A stretch of 30,810 nucleotides of DNA from JBDSKH01 sp035495435 (GTDB taxonomy: Bacteria; Actinomycetota; Actinomycetes; Actinomycetales; Microbacteriaceae): positions 1 through 30,810 of the forward strand of contig DATJFV010000076.1 of assembly GCA_035495435.1 (NCBI GenBank), given 5' to 3'. A model generated the notes under the pieces. It was not told the origin of the DNA and did no database searches. It saw only the letters and a program-made list of their open reading frames with translations. Below, one piece after another: positions 1 to 8,566 of the stretch. The position numbers and the translations under genes are program-made. The number at the start of each line of letters is the position of its first letter. Positions within the stretch are counted from its first letter, which is position 1.

Positions 1-81
1 CCGTCGAACATCCCCGGTCTCACGACGGATCAGACGACGATCTGGGTCATCGACGTCCTGGGCGTTCAGAAGAAGAGCTAG
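1..81 (+). CDS. C-terminal end of a probable FKBP-type peptidyl-prolyl isomerase (partial)
   Basis: The frame is open from the left edge and ends in TAG at 79-81. The 26 visible residues end in WVIDVLGVQKKS, which resembles the last beta strand of FKBP-type prolyl isomerases (often VVDVLGV). An FKBP gene between pafA and pafB is a familiar actinobacterial arrangement, and this supports the call. The last G of the stop codon is the first base of the pafB GTG start, so the two genes are translationally coupled. Too little is present to judge localisation or activity. Confidence 0.6.
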   Translation, partial: PSNIPGLTTDQTTIWVIDVLGVQKKS

Positions 82-1106
82 TGGCCACATCCTCAGCCGG
101 ATCGCGCGTCCCGGTCGAGGAGCGCCTCTTCAGCCTGGTCCTCGCGTTGCTGGCGACCGAGGCCGGGCTGACCAAGAACGAGATCCTCTCCACCGTTCAG
201 GGCTACCGTCAGCGCTTTCGTCCGGGCGGCGACAACGCCAATCTCGAGCGCCAGTTCGAGCGCGACAAGGACGACATCCGCGAGCTCGGCGTGCCGCTCG
301 AGACCGTCGAATCACCCGGCGACGCCGGCAATAACCAGACGTTGCGGTATCGCATCCCGCGCGGCGCGTATGAACTGCCCCGTGACATCGCGTTCTCGAG
401 CGAGGAGACCACACTGCTGAACCTGGCGGCGATGGTCTGGCGCGAGGGCTCGCTGTCGGGGGAGTCGCGTCGGGCGCTGCTGAAGCTGCGTTCGCTCGGG
501 GTGTCGGCCGACGAGCCGGTCATCGGTTACGCCCCTCGTGTCCGGCTGCGCGATGCCGCCTTCGAGCCGTTGAGCTCCGCTCTCGAACGGCACCTGATCG
601 TGCGTTTCCCGTACCTCAAGCCCGGTGAGGACGCGGCGCGCGAGCGCGAGGTCGTCCCGCTCGCGCTGGTGCAGTATCAGGGCCGCTGGCACCTCTCCGC
701 CGAGGAGACCGCCTTCGGCAGCCAGATCGCCGGTGCGCACAAGATGTTCCTGCTGCGACGGATCGTCGGGGCCGTCACCGCCGGGAAGGCGACCGAGCCG
801 CGCGAGGGCGACCAGGCCGCGCTGGCACTGGCCAGCCTCGACGAGATCTGGGAACGCAGCGGCGCCGAGATCGAGGTGCTCATCGACACCGATGCCGCCA
901 CGCGGCTCGCCAACCGGCGCGGCACCGAGGAGCTGTCCGTGTCGCCCGACGGCTCGGCCCGCCGGCTGCGGTTGCGTTACGTCGACGCCGCGATCCTCGC
1001 CGACGAACTGGCCGGTTTCGGGCCCGAGGTGCTGGTCCTCTCACCGCCCGAGCTGCGCGCGATGGTGATCGAGCGCCTGGAGCGGACGGAACGCGACCAT
1101 GGCTGA
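81..1106 (+). CDS. pafB: PafB, WYL-domain transcriptional regulator
   Basis: This 341-residue protein is one half of the PafBC regulator, which in mycobacteria activates the RecA/LexA-independent DNA-damage response. An N-terminal winged-helix-like region (about 10-80) is followed by the linker containing RYRIPRGAYELP, the WYL domain (about 140-230) and a C-terminal WCX-type region. The signature WYL tripeptide reads WHL here (PLALVQYQGRWHLSAEE), whereas the partner PafC keeps WYL. The GTG start shares its first base with the stop of the upstream gene. The end overlaps pafC by 8 bases, so the partners are made together. Family and pairing are clear; the damage-response role is carried over from mycobacteria. 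Confidence 0.9.
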   Translation: MATSSAGSRVPVEERLFSLVLALLATEAGLTKNEILSTVQGYRQRFRPGGDNANLERQFERDKDDIRELGVPLETVESPGDAGNNQTLRYRIPRGAYELPRDIAFSSEETTLLNLAAMVWREGSLSGESRRALLKLRSLGVSADEPVIGYAPRVRLRDAAFEPLSSALERHLIVRFPYLKPGEDAAREREVVPLALVQYQGRWHLSAEETAFGSQIAGAHKMFLLRRIVGAVTAGKATEPREGDQAALALASLDEIWERSGAEIEVLIDTDAATRLANRRGTEELSVSPDGSARRLRLRYVDAAILADELAGFGPEVLVLSPPELRAMVIERLERTERDHG

Positions 1107-2115
1107 GTTCCAGGCCCGCGACAAGCTGGCGTTCCTGTTGTCACTGGTGCCGTGGCTGATGGAGCACGATGGGGCCACGGTCGCGCAGGCCGCAGAGCAC
1201 TTCGCGGTGACCCCTCAGCAGATCCGGGATGCGGTGGAGCTGATCGCGGTCAGCGGCGTTCCCGGCGACACCGACTCGTATCAGCATGGCGACCTGTTCG
1301 ACATCAACTGGGACGCGTTCGAGGAGCGCGACGAGATCGTGCTGACCAACCTCGTCGCGATCGACGACTCGCCCCGGTTCTCAGCGCGCGAGGCGACGGC
1401 GCTGATCGCGGGACTGCAGTACCTGTCGTCCCTCCCCGAGAACGCCGGCAGCGCCACCCTGGCCAGCCTCACCGCCAAGCTGAGCAGGGGTGCCTCCGCG
1501 GAACCCAGTCAGGTGGGCGTCGAGGAGGGGGAGACGGATGCGGTGCGCGCGTCGACGCTCGCACTGATCCGCGAGTCGGTGGCGCGGGGTGTGCAGCTCG
1601 AGCTCGACTATCTCGACTCCGCGGGGCGGCGCGAGCGCCGGCGGGTGGATCCGCTGCGCGTGGAGTCGTTCGACGACGATTGGTACCTGCGCGGATGGTG
1701 TCACCTGCGCGAGGCGGTCCGCACCTTCCGGCTCGACCGCATCTCGAACGCCGTCATCACCGAGGCCCCGATCGAGCACCGCGCCGAGGAGGTGCGCCTG
1801 CCCGACCGGCTGTTCGAGACATCGCCCGACGACCTCGAGGTGACGATCGAGGTGGCTCCGGCGGCCATGCCCCTGCTGGTGGACTACATCCCCGACGGGG
1901 CGACATCGACGCCGGCGGGCGACCGCATCCGCACCACGCTCCGCGTGTCTCATTTCCACGGCCTGAAGCGCCTGATGGCCAGCATGCCCGGCGTGGCGAC
2001 AGTCGTCGCCCCGGCCAGCGCCCGTGCCGCGGTCGCCGAATGGGCTGGCGCGGGGGCCGCGCGCTATCGCGCCCAGCCGGACTCCGCGCAGGGTCGTGGG
2101 CTACACTCGACCTGA
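1099..2115 (+). CDS. pafC: PafC, WYL-domain transcriptional regulator
   Basis: This 338-residue protein is the partner of PafB. An N-terminal helix-turn-helix region (about 1-70, ending near HGDLFDINWDAFEE) precedes a WYL domain with the intact signature DDWYLRGWCHLREAVRTFRL at about 195-213. The C-terminal region is WCX-like. WYL domains sense nucleic-acid or small ligands, and in mycobacteria PafBC is reported to respond to single-stranded DNA. The ATG at 1099 lies 8 bases inside the pafB end, which implies translational coupling. The pafB-pafC-tatA-tatC-helY order matches Mycobacterium tuberculosis Rv2096c-Rv2092c. Confidence 0.92.
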   Translation: MAEFQARDKLAFLLSLVPWLMEHDGATVAQAAEHFAVTPQQIRDAVELIAVSGVPGDTDSYQHGDLFDINWDAFEERDEIVLTNLVAIDDSPRFSAREATALIAGLQYLSSLPENAGSATLASLTAKLSRGASAEPSQVGVEEGETDAVRASTLALIRESVARGVQLELDYLDSAGRRERRRVDPLRVESFDDDWYLRGWCHLREAVRTFRLDRISNAVITEAPIEHRAEEVRLPDRLFETSPDDLEVTIEVAPAAMPLLVDYIPDGATSTPAGDRIRTTLRVSHFHGLKRLMASMPGVATVVAPASARAAVAEWAGAGAARYRAQPDSAQGRGLHST

Positions 2116-2137
2116 CTCCGCGCCCTGCCCGGGGCGC
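2102..2137 (+). promoter_or_regulatory. Possible tatA promoter element and leader hairpin
   Basis: The tail of pafC contains TACACT (2102-2107), a TANNNT-type -10. The 44-base pafC-tatA gap then holds a 6-bp hairpin (GCGCCC at 2120-2125, loop TGCCCG, GGGCGC at 2132-2137), just ahead of the tatA ribosome site GAAGGA (2145-2150). No good -35 is visible. The hairpin could attenuate read-through or shape the tatA leader. This is a weak call. Confidence 0.3.
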
Positions 2138-2159
2138 CCTTCTCGAAGGACGTGACGCC

Positions 2160-2375
2160 ATGTTCGGCAACCTCACCGGTTGGCACTTCCTGATTGTTCT
2201 GGCGATCATCCTGCTGCTGTTCGGCGCGACGAAGCTGCCCGCACTGGCCAAGAGCGTCGGTCAGTCGATGAAGGTGTTCCGCAACGAGATTCGGTCCGAC
2301 GACAAGCAGGGCGAGGCCACGTCCGAGGCCACGGACGCGGCGCACGTCGACGAGGCCTCCTCCGACAAGAAGTAG
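2160..2375 (+). CDS. tatA: TatA, twin-arginine translocase pore subunit
   Basis: This 71-residue protein has the TatA layout: a short N-terminal membrane helix (about 6-22, WHFLIVLAIILLLFGATKLP), a hinge, then an amphipathic helix (PALAKSVGQSMKVFRNEI) and an acidic, disordered tail. TatA oligomers form the pore through which folded proteins cross the membrane with TatC. The ATG is preceded by GAAGGA at 2145-2150 with 9 bases of spacing. tatC follows 6 bases after the stop. No tatB is next to it; actinobacteria usually encode tatB elsewhere. Confidence 0.93.
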   Translation: MFGNLTGWHFLIVLAIILLLFGATKLPALAKSVGQSMKVFRNEIRSDDKQGEATSEATDAAHVDEASSDKK

Positions 2376-2381
2376 GCGGCG

Positions 2382-3188
2382 ATGGCCCCGCGATCACCGC
2401 GGAGGGATCCCGAGGGGCGCATGCCGCTCGCCCAGCACCTGATCGAACTCCGCAAGAGGCTGACCCGTGGCGCCCTGGCGATCATTGCCGGGACGGTGGG
2501 CGGGTGGTTCCTCTATGACCTGGTCTGGCCGCTGATCAGCAACCCGATCACCCAGATCGCTGCTGCGCAGGGGGCCGACGACCAGCAGGTCGCGAAGATC
2601 GCCCTCAACTACACGGGGATCACGGGCGCGTTCGACGTGCGGCTGCAGATCGCGATCGCGGTGGGTCTCGTGATCTCGAGCCCCATCTGGCTCTACCAGG
2701 TCTTCGCCTTCCTCGTCCCCGGTCTGACCCGGCGCGAGCGGCGCTACACCTTCGGATTCTTCTTCAGCGCTGTGCCGCTGTTCCTCGGCGGCATCGTGGC
2801 CGGCTGGTTCGTGCTTCCGCACATCGTGCAGATCATGTACAGCTTCGTGCCGGCGGGCTCCACCACCTTCTTCGAGACCAAGACCTACCTCGACTTCGTG
2901 CTGAAGCTGGTGCTGGCCACGGGCATCGCGTTCGTGCTGCCCGTGTTCCTGGTGCTGCTGAACTTCATCGGCGTGCTGCAGGGGCGCACGATCCTCAAGG
3001 GCTGGCGCTGGGCGGTCCTGGCGATCACCCTGTTCACCGCGATCGCGACGCCGGCCGCGGACGTCATCTCGATGTTCCTGCTCGCCATCCCGATGGTGGT
3101 TCTGTACTTCGCTGCGGTCGGCATAGCGATGCTGCACGATCGCAGCGTGGCCCGGCGTACCCGCGCATTCGAAGCCGAGCTGGCGTGA
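2382..3188 (+). CDS. tatC: TatC, twin-arginine translocase receptor subunit
   Basis: This 268-residue, six-helix membrane protein binds twin-arginine signal peptides and starts assembly of the TatA pore. The conserved cytoplasmic N-terminus MPLAQHLIELRKRL leads into the first membrane helix. Further helices and the conserved loop (WLYQVFAFLVPGLTRRERR) follow. I chose the ATG at 2382 because residues before the conserved block (PEGRM) also look family-like. A second ATG at 2421 is possible. tatC lies 6 bases after tatA and ends inside the helY start (GTGA overlap), so the genes form one operon. Confidence 0.95.
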   Translation: MAPRSPRRDPEGRMPLAQHLIELRKRLTRGALAIIAGTVGGWFLYDLVWPLISNPITQIAAAQGADDQQVAKIALNYTGITGAFDVRLQIAIAVGLVISSPIWLYQVFAFLVPGLTRRERRYTFGFFFSAVPLFLGGIVAGWFVLPHIVQIMYSFVPAGSTTFFETKTYLDFVLKLVLATGIAFVLPVFLVLLNFIGVLQGRTILKGWRWAVLAITLFTAIATPAADVISMFLLAIPMVVLYFAAVGIAMLHDRSVARRTRAFEAELA

Positions 3189-5650
3189 CACTGTCTCCGG
3201 CGGAGCGCTATGCGGCTGCGCGCGCACGTCAGGCGACCGCGACCGCGGCGCCGCAGCTGGAGGAGTTCCGATCGCGCGTCGAGTTCCCTCTCGATGAGTT
3301 CCAGCTCGCCGCCTGCCGCGTGCTCGAGGCCGGCCACAGCGTCCTGGTCGCCGCACCGACCGGTGCCGGTAAGACGATCGTCGCCGAGTTCGCGGTGCAC
3401 CTGGCGCTGGCCGGGCCGCGCGCCAAGGTGTTCTACACCACCCCGATGAAGGCGCTCAGCAACCAGAAGTTCAGCGAGCTCGCCGCGGAGCACGGGTCAG
3501 CGAACGTGGGGCTGCTGACCGGAGACAGCAACATCAACAGCGGCGCCCGGGTCGTGGTCATGACGACCGAGGTGCTGCGCAACATGCTCTACGCCGATTC
3601 GCCGTTGCTGCGCGACCTGGCGTTCGTGGTGATGGACGAGGTGCACTACCTCGCCGACCGGTTCCGCGGGGCGGTCTGGGAGGAGGTCATCATCCACCTG
3701 CCGCGCGAGGTGCGGCTGGTGTCCCTCTCGGCGACGGTGACGAACGCGGAGGAGTTCGGCGACTGGCTGCAGGCGGTGCGCGGCGACACCGATGTGATCG
3801 TGTCGGAAGAGCGTCCGGTGCCGCTCGAGCAGCACGTCCTGGTGCGCACGAAACTGCTCGAGCTGTTCGACTCGTCGGGTCAGGCGGCCACGAACCGCGT
3901 CAATCCCGAGCTGGCCCGGCTCGCTGCGGCGGGCGGCCGCGCATCCGGCACCTACCGGGGCGCGCACCCGGGGCGGCATCACCGCAAAGGCCAGGGTGGT
4001 GCGGGTTCCGAGGGGCGGCGGGCCTGGGATGGCGGCGACAGGATGGATCGGCCCGAGGTGGTGCGGCTCCTGGAGTCGAAGAACCTGCTCCCCGCCATCT
4101 TCTTCATCTTCAGCAGGGCCGGATGCGATGGTGCGGTCGCGCAGGCGGTGCGGGCCGACATCCGCCTCACCGAGCGCTGGGAGCGCGACGAGATCCGCTC
4201 CATCGTCGAGGAGCGCACCCGCGGCATCCCCGACCACGACCTCGGTGTGCTGGGCTACTGGGAGTGGCTCGAGGGGCTGCAGCGCGGGCTCGCCGCCCAT
4301 CACGCCGGCATGCTGCCCGCGTTCAAGGAGGTCGTCGAGGAGCTCTTTCAGCGGAAGCTCCTGAAGGTGGTGTTCGCCACCGAGACGCTGGCGCTCGGGG
4401 TCAACATGCCGGCACGGACGGTGGTCCTGGAGAAGCTGGAGAAGTTCAACGGCGAAGCCCGCGTCCCCATCACCCCGGGGGAGTTCACCCAGCTCACCGG
4501 GCGTGCCGGCCGCCGGGGCATCGACGTCGAGGGCCACGCCGTCATCCAGTGGGTCTCGGGGCTCGACCCGCAGGCGGTCGCGAGCCTGGCATCCCGCCGC
4601 AGCTACCCGCTGATCTCGAGCTTCCGGCCGACCTACAACATGGCCGTGAACCTGATCGAGCAGTTCGGGCGCGAGCGCACGCGCGAGATCCTGGAGAGCT
4701 CGTTCGCCCAGTTCCAGGCCGACCGGTCGGTCGTCGATCTGGCTCGACGGGTCCGTGAGCAGGAGAAATCGCTCGCCGGGTACGCCGAGGCGATGCGCTG
4801 TCACCTGGGCGACTTCGCCCAGTACGCGGGTCTGCGGCGCGAGCTGGCCGATCTGGAGAAGAAGAACGTGCGCGTCGGGGCCGAGAGCCGCGCCGAGCGC
4901 GACCGCCGACAGCGACGCATCAGCGACCTGCGTCGCCGGATGAAGCAGCACCCGTGCCACGCCTGCAACGATCGCGAGGCGCACGCCCGCTGGGCCGAGC
5001 GCTGGTACCGCCTAAAGCGCGAGACGGATCAGCTGAGCGGTCAGATCCGCGGCCGCACGGGAGCGGTCGCGCAGGTCTTCGACCGGGTCACCGACGTGCT
5101 GCTCGAGCTGGGCTACCTGGTTGACGAGGAGGGCACCGTGGCCGTCGCGGCACCGGGTCGCGCACTGCGGCGCATCTACGGCGAACGCGACCTGCTCGTC
5201 GCGGAGTGCCTGCGCCGTGGGGCCTGGGACGGCCTCGACGCGCCGTCGCTGGCGGCCCTGGTGACTGCGCTGGTCTACGAGCCGCGCCGTGAGGGCGGGG
5301 AGCCGGGGGAGCGGGGCCTGCCGCGCGGCCGGTTCCGGACGGCGCTGGAACAGACCGAGTCGATCTGGGCCGAACTGAGCGACGTCGAGGCCGAACACCG
5401 GCTGCCCGAGGGCGAGCCGCCCTCGGCCGGGCTGTCGAATGCCACCCACCGGTGGGCATCGGGGGTCGCACTCGACTCCGTGCTGCGTGACGCCGACCTG
5501 GCCGCCGGCGACTTCGTGCGCTGGATGAAGCAGGCCGTCGACCTCCTGGATCAGATCTCCCTCGTGGCCGACGGGGAGTTGGGGCGCACAGCACGTACCG
5601 CCATCGACGGGATCCGCCGCGGCGTCGTGGCGTATTCGAGCGTGGCATGA
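3185..5650 (+). CDS. helY: HelY-type DEAD/DEAH-box helicase (Ski2-like)
   Basis: This 821-residue superfamily 2 helicase belongs to the actinobacterial HelY family, relatives of Ski2/Mtr4 RNA helicases. Visible motifs are Walker A APTGAGKT (57-64), DEVH (151-154), SAT (182-184) and motif VI TGRAGRRG (438-445). The C-terminal half has a coiled, basic segment followed by a conserved helical domain (from about 640 to the end). A low-complexity Gly/Arg-rich insert sits between the two RecA folds at about 250-280. The GTG start overlaps the tatC stop as GTGA, and the end overlaps the lnt start as ATGA. A role in RNA processing or decay is inferred from the family. Confidence 0.93.
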   Translation: MTLSPAERYAAARARQATATAAPQLEEFRSRVEFPLDEFQLAACRVLEAGHSVLVAAPTGAGKTIVAEFAVHLALAGPRAKVFYTTPMKALSNQKFSELAAEHGSANVGLLTGDSNINSGARVVVMTTEVLRNMLYADSPLLRDLAFVVMDEVHYLADRFRGAVWEEVIIHLPREVRLVSLSATVTNAEEFGDWLQAVRGDTDVIVSEERPVPLEQHVLVRTKLLELFDSSGQAATNRVNPELARLAAAGGRASGTYRGAHPGRHHRKGQGGAGSEGRRAWDGGDRMDRPEVVRLLESKNLLPAIFFIFSRAGCDGAVAQAVRADIRLTERWERDEIRSIVEERTRGIPDHDLGVLGYWEWLEGLQRGLAAHHAGMLPAFKEVVEELFQRKLLKVVFATETLALGVNMPARTVVLEKLEKFNGEARVPITPGEFTQLTGRAGRRGIDVEGHAVIQWVSGLDPQAVASLASRRSYPLISSFRPTYNMAVNLIEQFGRERTREILESSFAQFQADRSVVDLARRVREQEKSLAGYAEAMRCHLGDFAQYAGLRRELADLEKKNVRVGAESRAERDRRQRRISDLRRRMKQHPCHACNDREAHARWAERWYRLKRETDQLSGQIRGRTGAVAQVFDRVTDVLLELGYLVDEEGTVAVAAPGRALRRIYGERDLLVAECLRRGAWDGLDAPSLAALVTALVYEPRREGGEPGERGLPRGRFRTALEQTESIWAELSDVEAEHRLPEGEPPSAGLSNATHRWASGVALDSVLRDADLAAGDFVRWMKQAVDLLDQISLVADGELGRTARTAIDGIRRGVVAYSSVA

Positions 5651-7317
5651 CGCGGCCGCTGCTTCCTCTCCCGATCGCCCTGGTGACGGCGGTCGCCGGC
5701 GGCCTGCTGCTCGACACCGCGTTCCCCGACGTCGACATCTGGCCCCTGGTGTTCCCCGGCATCGCGCTGGCTCTCATCGCGCTCGACGGGCGCAAGGCGA
5801 ACGCCGCGTTCCTCACCGGATTCGCGTTCGGCGTCGCGTTCTACTTCCCGCACATCGAATGGGCGGCCGTGTTCCTCGGCCCCATCCCGTGGTCGGCCCT
5901 GTCGACTCTGATGGCTCTCTGGTGCGGTCTGGGCGGCATGGTGATCGCGTGGGCGTATCGTGTCGTCCCGCGCGCGTGGCCGGGCGTCGGCGGGCGTCTA
6001 GTGCTGCTTCCTGTCGTGGTCGCCGGACTGTGGATCGCGCGCGAGGGGATCGCCGCGGTCTGGCCCTACGGCGGATTCTCGTGGGGCCGGGTCGCCTTCT
6101 CGCAGTCGGGTAGCCCGTTCGCGCACCTGTTCGGCTGGCTCGGCGTCTCGGGCGTCGGCTTCGTGCTGGTTGCGCTCACCGCCGTGGCGATCGAGCTGAT
6201 CCGCGACGGCGCGGTGCGCCGGGCGCGGGCGATGCCGGATGCCGCGGTGCGCCGCGCGCTCCGCTCCGCCTCCGCGCGTCGCTGGCTCACCCTCGCGGCG
6301 GTGCTCCTCGCGCTGCTCGTCGTACCGGCGTGGAGCTCGCTGCCGTGGGGAGCACCGCACGACGGCACTCTGCGCGTGGGCGCCGTGCAGGGCGACACGA
6401 AGGCGGGTTACTTCGATCCGCCCGCACGTCTCGGCGACAATCTGCGCGGGCAGATCGCCGCGACATCCCCGGTGTATGCCGAGGACGTCGACGTGGTGGT
6501 CTGGCCGGAGGGCTCGTCGGACGTCAATCCGCTGGCATACCCGGAAGCCGCCGCCGCGTTCTCGCAGGTCGCCCGCAACGCGGATGCACCGCTGGTGGCC
6601 GGAATCATCACCGCCCGTGACCAGGGTGTCGTCGACGGCAATGGTGACGAGGTGTATCGCTACTACAACACCTCGACGCTCTGGCATGCCGACAGCGGGC
6701 AGGTCGACTTCTACGACAAGAAGCACCCGGTTCCGTTCGGCGAGTACGTGCCCGACCGATGGTTCTGGCGCATGTTCGCCCCCGACCTCATCGACCTGAT
6801 CGGCCGCGAGTACACGCCGGGCACCACCGATTCGGTGCTCGACGTCGGCAGCGCCAAGACCGGGGGCCGCAGCGTGCTCGCGGGCATCGCCATCTGCTTC
6901 GACATCGTCGACGACGAACTGCTGCACCAGATGGTGCGCGAGGGCGCCCAGGTGGTGTTCGCCCAGAGCAACAACGCCGACTTCGGCTTCACGGACGAGA
7001 GCGTGCAGCAGCTCGCGATCGCCCGGATCCGCGCGATGGAGACGGGCCGCAGCGTGGTCAACATCTCGACGGTGGGAACGAGCGCGATCATCTACCCGGA
7101 TGGCTCGGTGCACGAACGCCTCACCTGGTACACGCCGGGGGTGATGATCGACGACGTGCCGTTGAGCACAACGCTGACGCCCGCCATGGTGGGCGGGCGT
7201 CAGGTGGAGTGGCTGGTCAGCTTCGGAGCGCTGATCGTGCTCGGTTTCGCCGGTCTTGATCTGCGCCGCTCGCGGCGCTCATCGACCGCCGGTTACGCCG
7301 ACTTCTTGCCGGTCTGA
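5647..7317 (+). CDS. lnt: Lnt, apolipoprotein N-acyltransferase
   Basis: This 556-residue membrane enzyme adds the third acyl chain to the N-terminal cysteine of lipoproteins. About six hydrophobic helices fill the first 230 residues. A CN-hydrolase (nitrilase-like) domain follows with the expected Glu-Lys-Cys triad: E288 (WPEGSS), K358 or K359 (YDKKHPVPFGEYVP) and C417 (GIAICFD). A final membrane helix closes the protein. In Mycobacterium this domain is fused to the mannosyltransferase Ppm1; here no Ppm1 domain is attached and no separate copy lies beside it. The start is coupled to helY (ATGA). The last 25 bases overlap the convergent rbpA gene. Confidence 0.93.
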   Translation: MTRPLLPLPIALVTAVAGGLLLDTAFPDVDIWPLVFPGIALALIALDGRKANAAFLTGFAFGVAFYFPHIEWAAVFLGPIPWSALSTLMALWCGLGGMVIAWAYRVVPRAWPGVGGRLVLLPVVVAGLWIAREGIAAVWPYGGFSWGRVAFSQSGSPFAHLFGWLGVSGVGFVLVALTAVAIELIRDGAVRRARAMPDAAVRRALRSASARRWLTLAAVLLALLVVPAWSSLPWGAPHDGTLRVGAVQGDTKAGYFDPPARLGDNLRGQIAATSPVYAEDVDVVVWPEGSSDVNPLAYPEAAAAFSQVARNADAPLVAGIITARDQGVVDGNGDEVYRYYNTSTLWHADSGQVDFYDKKHPVPFGEYVPDRWFWRMFAPDLIDLIGREYTPGTTDSVLDVGSAKTGGRSVLAGIAICFDIVDDELLHQMVREGAQVVFAQSNNADFGFTDESVQQLAIARIRAMETGRSVVNISTVGTSAIIYPDGSVHERLTWYTPGVMIDDVPLSTTLTPAMVGGRQVEWLVSFGALIVLGFAGLDLRRSRRSSTAGYADFLPV

Positions 7318-7661
7318 CCGCGACGGGCACGCAGGTACTCGAGGCGCTCCTGCAGCAGCTCTTCGAGCTCGGCGCGGGTGCGGCGCTCGAGCAGCATGTC
7401 CCAGTGGGTGCGCGGAGCCTTGGTCTCGGCCTCCTCGGTCTTCACCAGCGAGCCATCGTCGGCGACGAGTCGGCCCTCCTGGCCGGTCTTCGGCGACTGC
7501 CAGACCTCGGGGATCTCGGCGTCGGCGGCGAACACGACCTCGAAGGTCGTCCCGTCTTCGGTCTGGTACACGCTCTTCCGACGCGACGCGAACTCGACAC
7601 CCTCTTCGCTCTGTAGGCTCTGGGATCCGAGACGCATTCCGCGCAGACTACGATCTGCCAT
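7293..7661 (-). CDS. rbpA: RbpA, RNA polymerase-binding transcription activator
   Basis: This 122-residue actinobacterial protein binds RNA polymerase and the principal sigma factor and stabilises the open complex. It has the N-terminal tail and core (RGMRLGSQSLQSEEGVEF), then the basic linker and sigma-interaction helix (THWDMLLERRTRAELEELL). There is no cysteine, so this is a zinc-free form. I chose the ATG at 7661 because AAGGAGG (complement of 7669-7675) lies 7 bases upstream; a longer in-frame start to 7727 has no such support and adds unrelated residues. The 3' end overlaps convergent lnt by 25 bases. The 104 bases upstream (7662-7765) hold no gene. Confidence 0.95.
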   Translation of the reverse strand: MADRSLRGMRLGSQSLQSEEGVEFASRRKSVYQTEDGTTFEVVFAADAEIPEVWQSPKTGQEGRLVADDGSLVKTEEAETKAPRTHWDMLLERRTRAELEELLQERLEYLRARRGQTGKKSA

Positions 7662-7765
7662 CGTGTGGCCTCCTTGTTGCATAGGACTGCTGCTGCAAGT
7701 TCTAACGACAAAGGTGGCGTCAACCATGCCCGCCGTACGGCGTTTGCAGGGCTTTCACAGGTGAT

Positions 7766-8566
7766 TCAGGATGCTTTGGTAGTCCTCGCGCGCACCACCG
7801 GCACGGCGAGGTCGGCCCGGTCGGTCACGATGCCATCGACCCCGGCGTCGAGGAGTCGCTCCATCGCCGCAGGGTCATTGATCGTCCAGGCGTGCACCTC
7901 GACCCCGGCGGCATGGAAGGCCGCCACGGGACGGCGCTGGAAGGGCTTCATTCCCACCACGGATTCCGGGAGCTGCACGGCCTGAACGTCGCGCAGAATG
8001 CGGCGCAGGGCGCGCACGTTGCCCGCACGCGCGGCGGCCACGGCTGCGACCGCCCCGCGGCTGGAGACCGAGGTCGCGATGCCCGGAAGCATCCGCACCG
8101 CCCGCAGCCGACGCGCCGAACCGAACGCTCCGACCAGCACCCGATCGACGGAGCCCGTGGCGCGGATCGCCTCGACAGCGGGGCCGACGACGCCCGAGAC
8201 CTTGAGGTCGATATTGAATCGAGTGCCCGGGAACGCGTCGAGCGCTTCTGCCAGCGATACGAAACCCTGGCCATACCCGAGATCGACGCGCCGCAGCTCG
8301 TGGGACGTCAGGTGCGCGACGGTCGCCTGGCGCCCGGCGACGCGACGCAGGTCGGGGTCGTGACTGATCATGGCGACGCCGTCGGCCGACACGTGCACAT
8401 CGGTTTCGATGTGGGTGACGCCGATCGCGATCGCCTTGGCGAAGGCCAGCAGGGTGTTCTCGGGTGCCTCGATCGCCAGCCCGCGGTGGGCGAGCACGCG
8501 CGGGGGAGCGGGGGAGAAGAACCCCGCCCCGGCCTCGGGGTCTCTACTTCGCCGCAGTCTTGCCAC
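7766..8566 (-). CDS. Glycerophosphodiester phosphodiesterase family protein
   Basis: This protein of about 266 residues is of the GDPD family, which hydrolyses glycerophosphodiesters to glycerol 3-phosphate and an alcohol. The fold signature is complete: LAHRG near the start, ENTLLAF, the metal ligands in IETDVHVSADGV, ISHDPDLRR, NIDLK, and the C-terminal AWTINDP followed by GVDGIVTDRAD. No signal peptide is visible, so a cytoplasmic location is likely. The start is uncertain. I used the GTG at 8566, which overlaps the end of the SPFH gene by 23 bases and lacks a clear ribosome site. Last gene of the nfeD-SPFH-GDPD operon. Confidence 0.85.
   Translation of the reverse strand: MARLRRSRDPEAGAGFFSPAPPRVLAHRGLAIEAPENTLLAFAKAIAIGVTHIETDVHVSADGVAMISHDPDLRRVAGRQATVAHLTSHELRRVDLGYGQGFVSLAEALDAFPGTRFNIDLKVSGVVGPAVEAIRATGSVDRVLVGAFGSARRLRAVRMLPGIATSVSSRGAVAAVAAARAGNVRALRRILRDVQAVQLPESVVGMKPFQRRPVAAFHAAGVEVHAWTINDPAAMERLLDAGVDGIVTDRADLAVPVVRARTTKAS

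Noticed and set aside
3497..4984. A 495-residue open frame antisense to helY
   Set aside because: The opposite strand carries intact helicase motifs. The antisense product is low-complexity and has no ribosome site.
7699..7723. TTGACG and TAGAAC as an rbpA promoter
   Set aside because: The spacing between them is only 13 bases, too short for a normal -35/-10 pair, and the -10 fits poorly. A stress-sigma promoter (GGAAT...GTT) was also not found.
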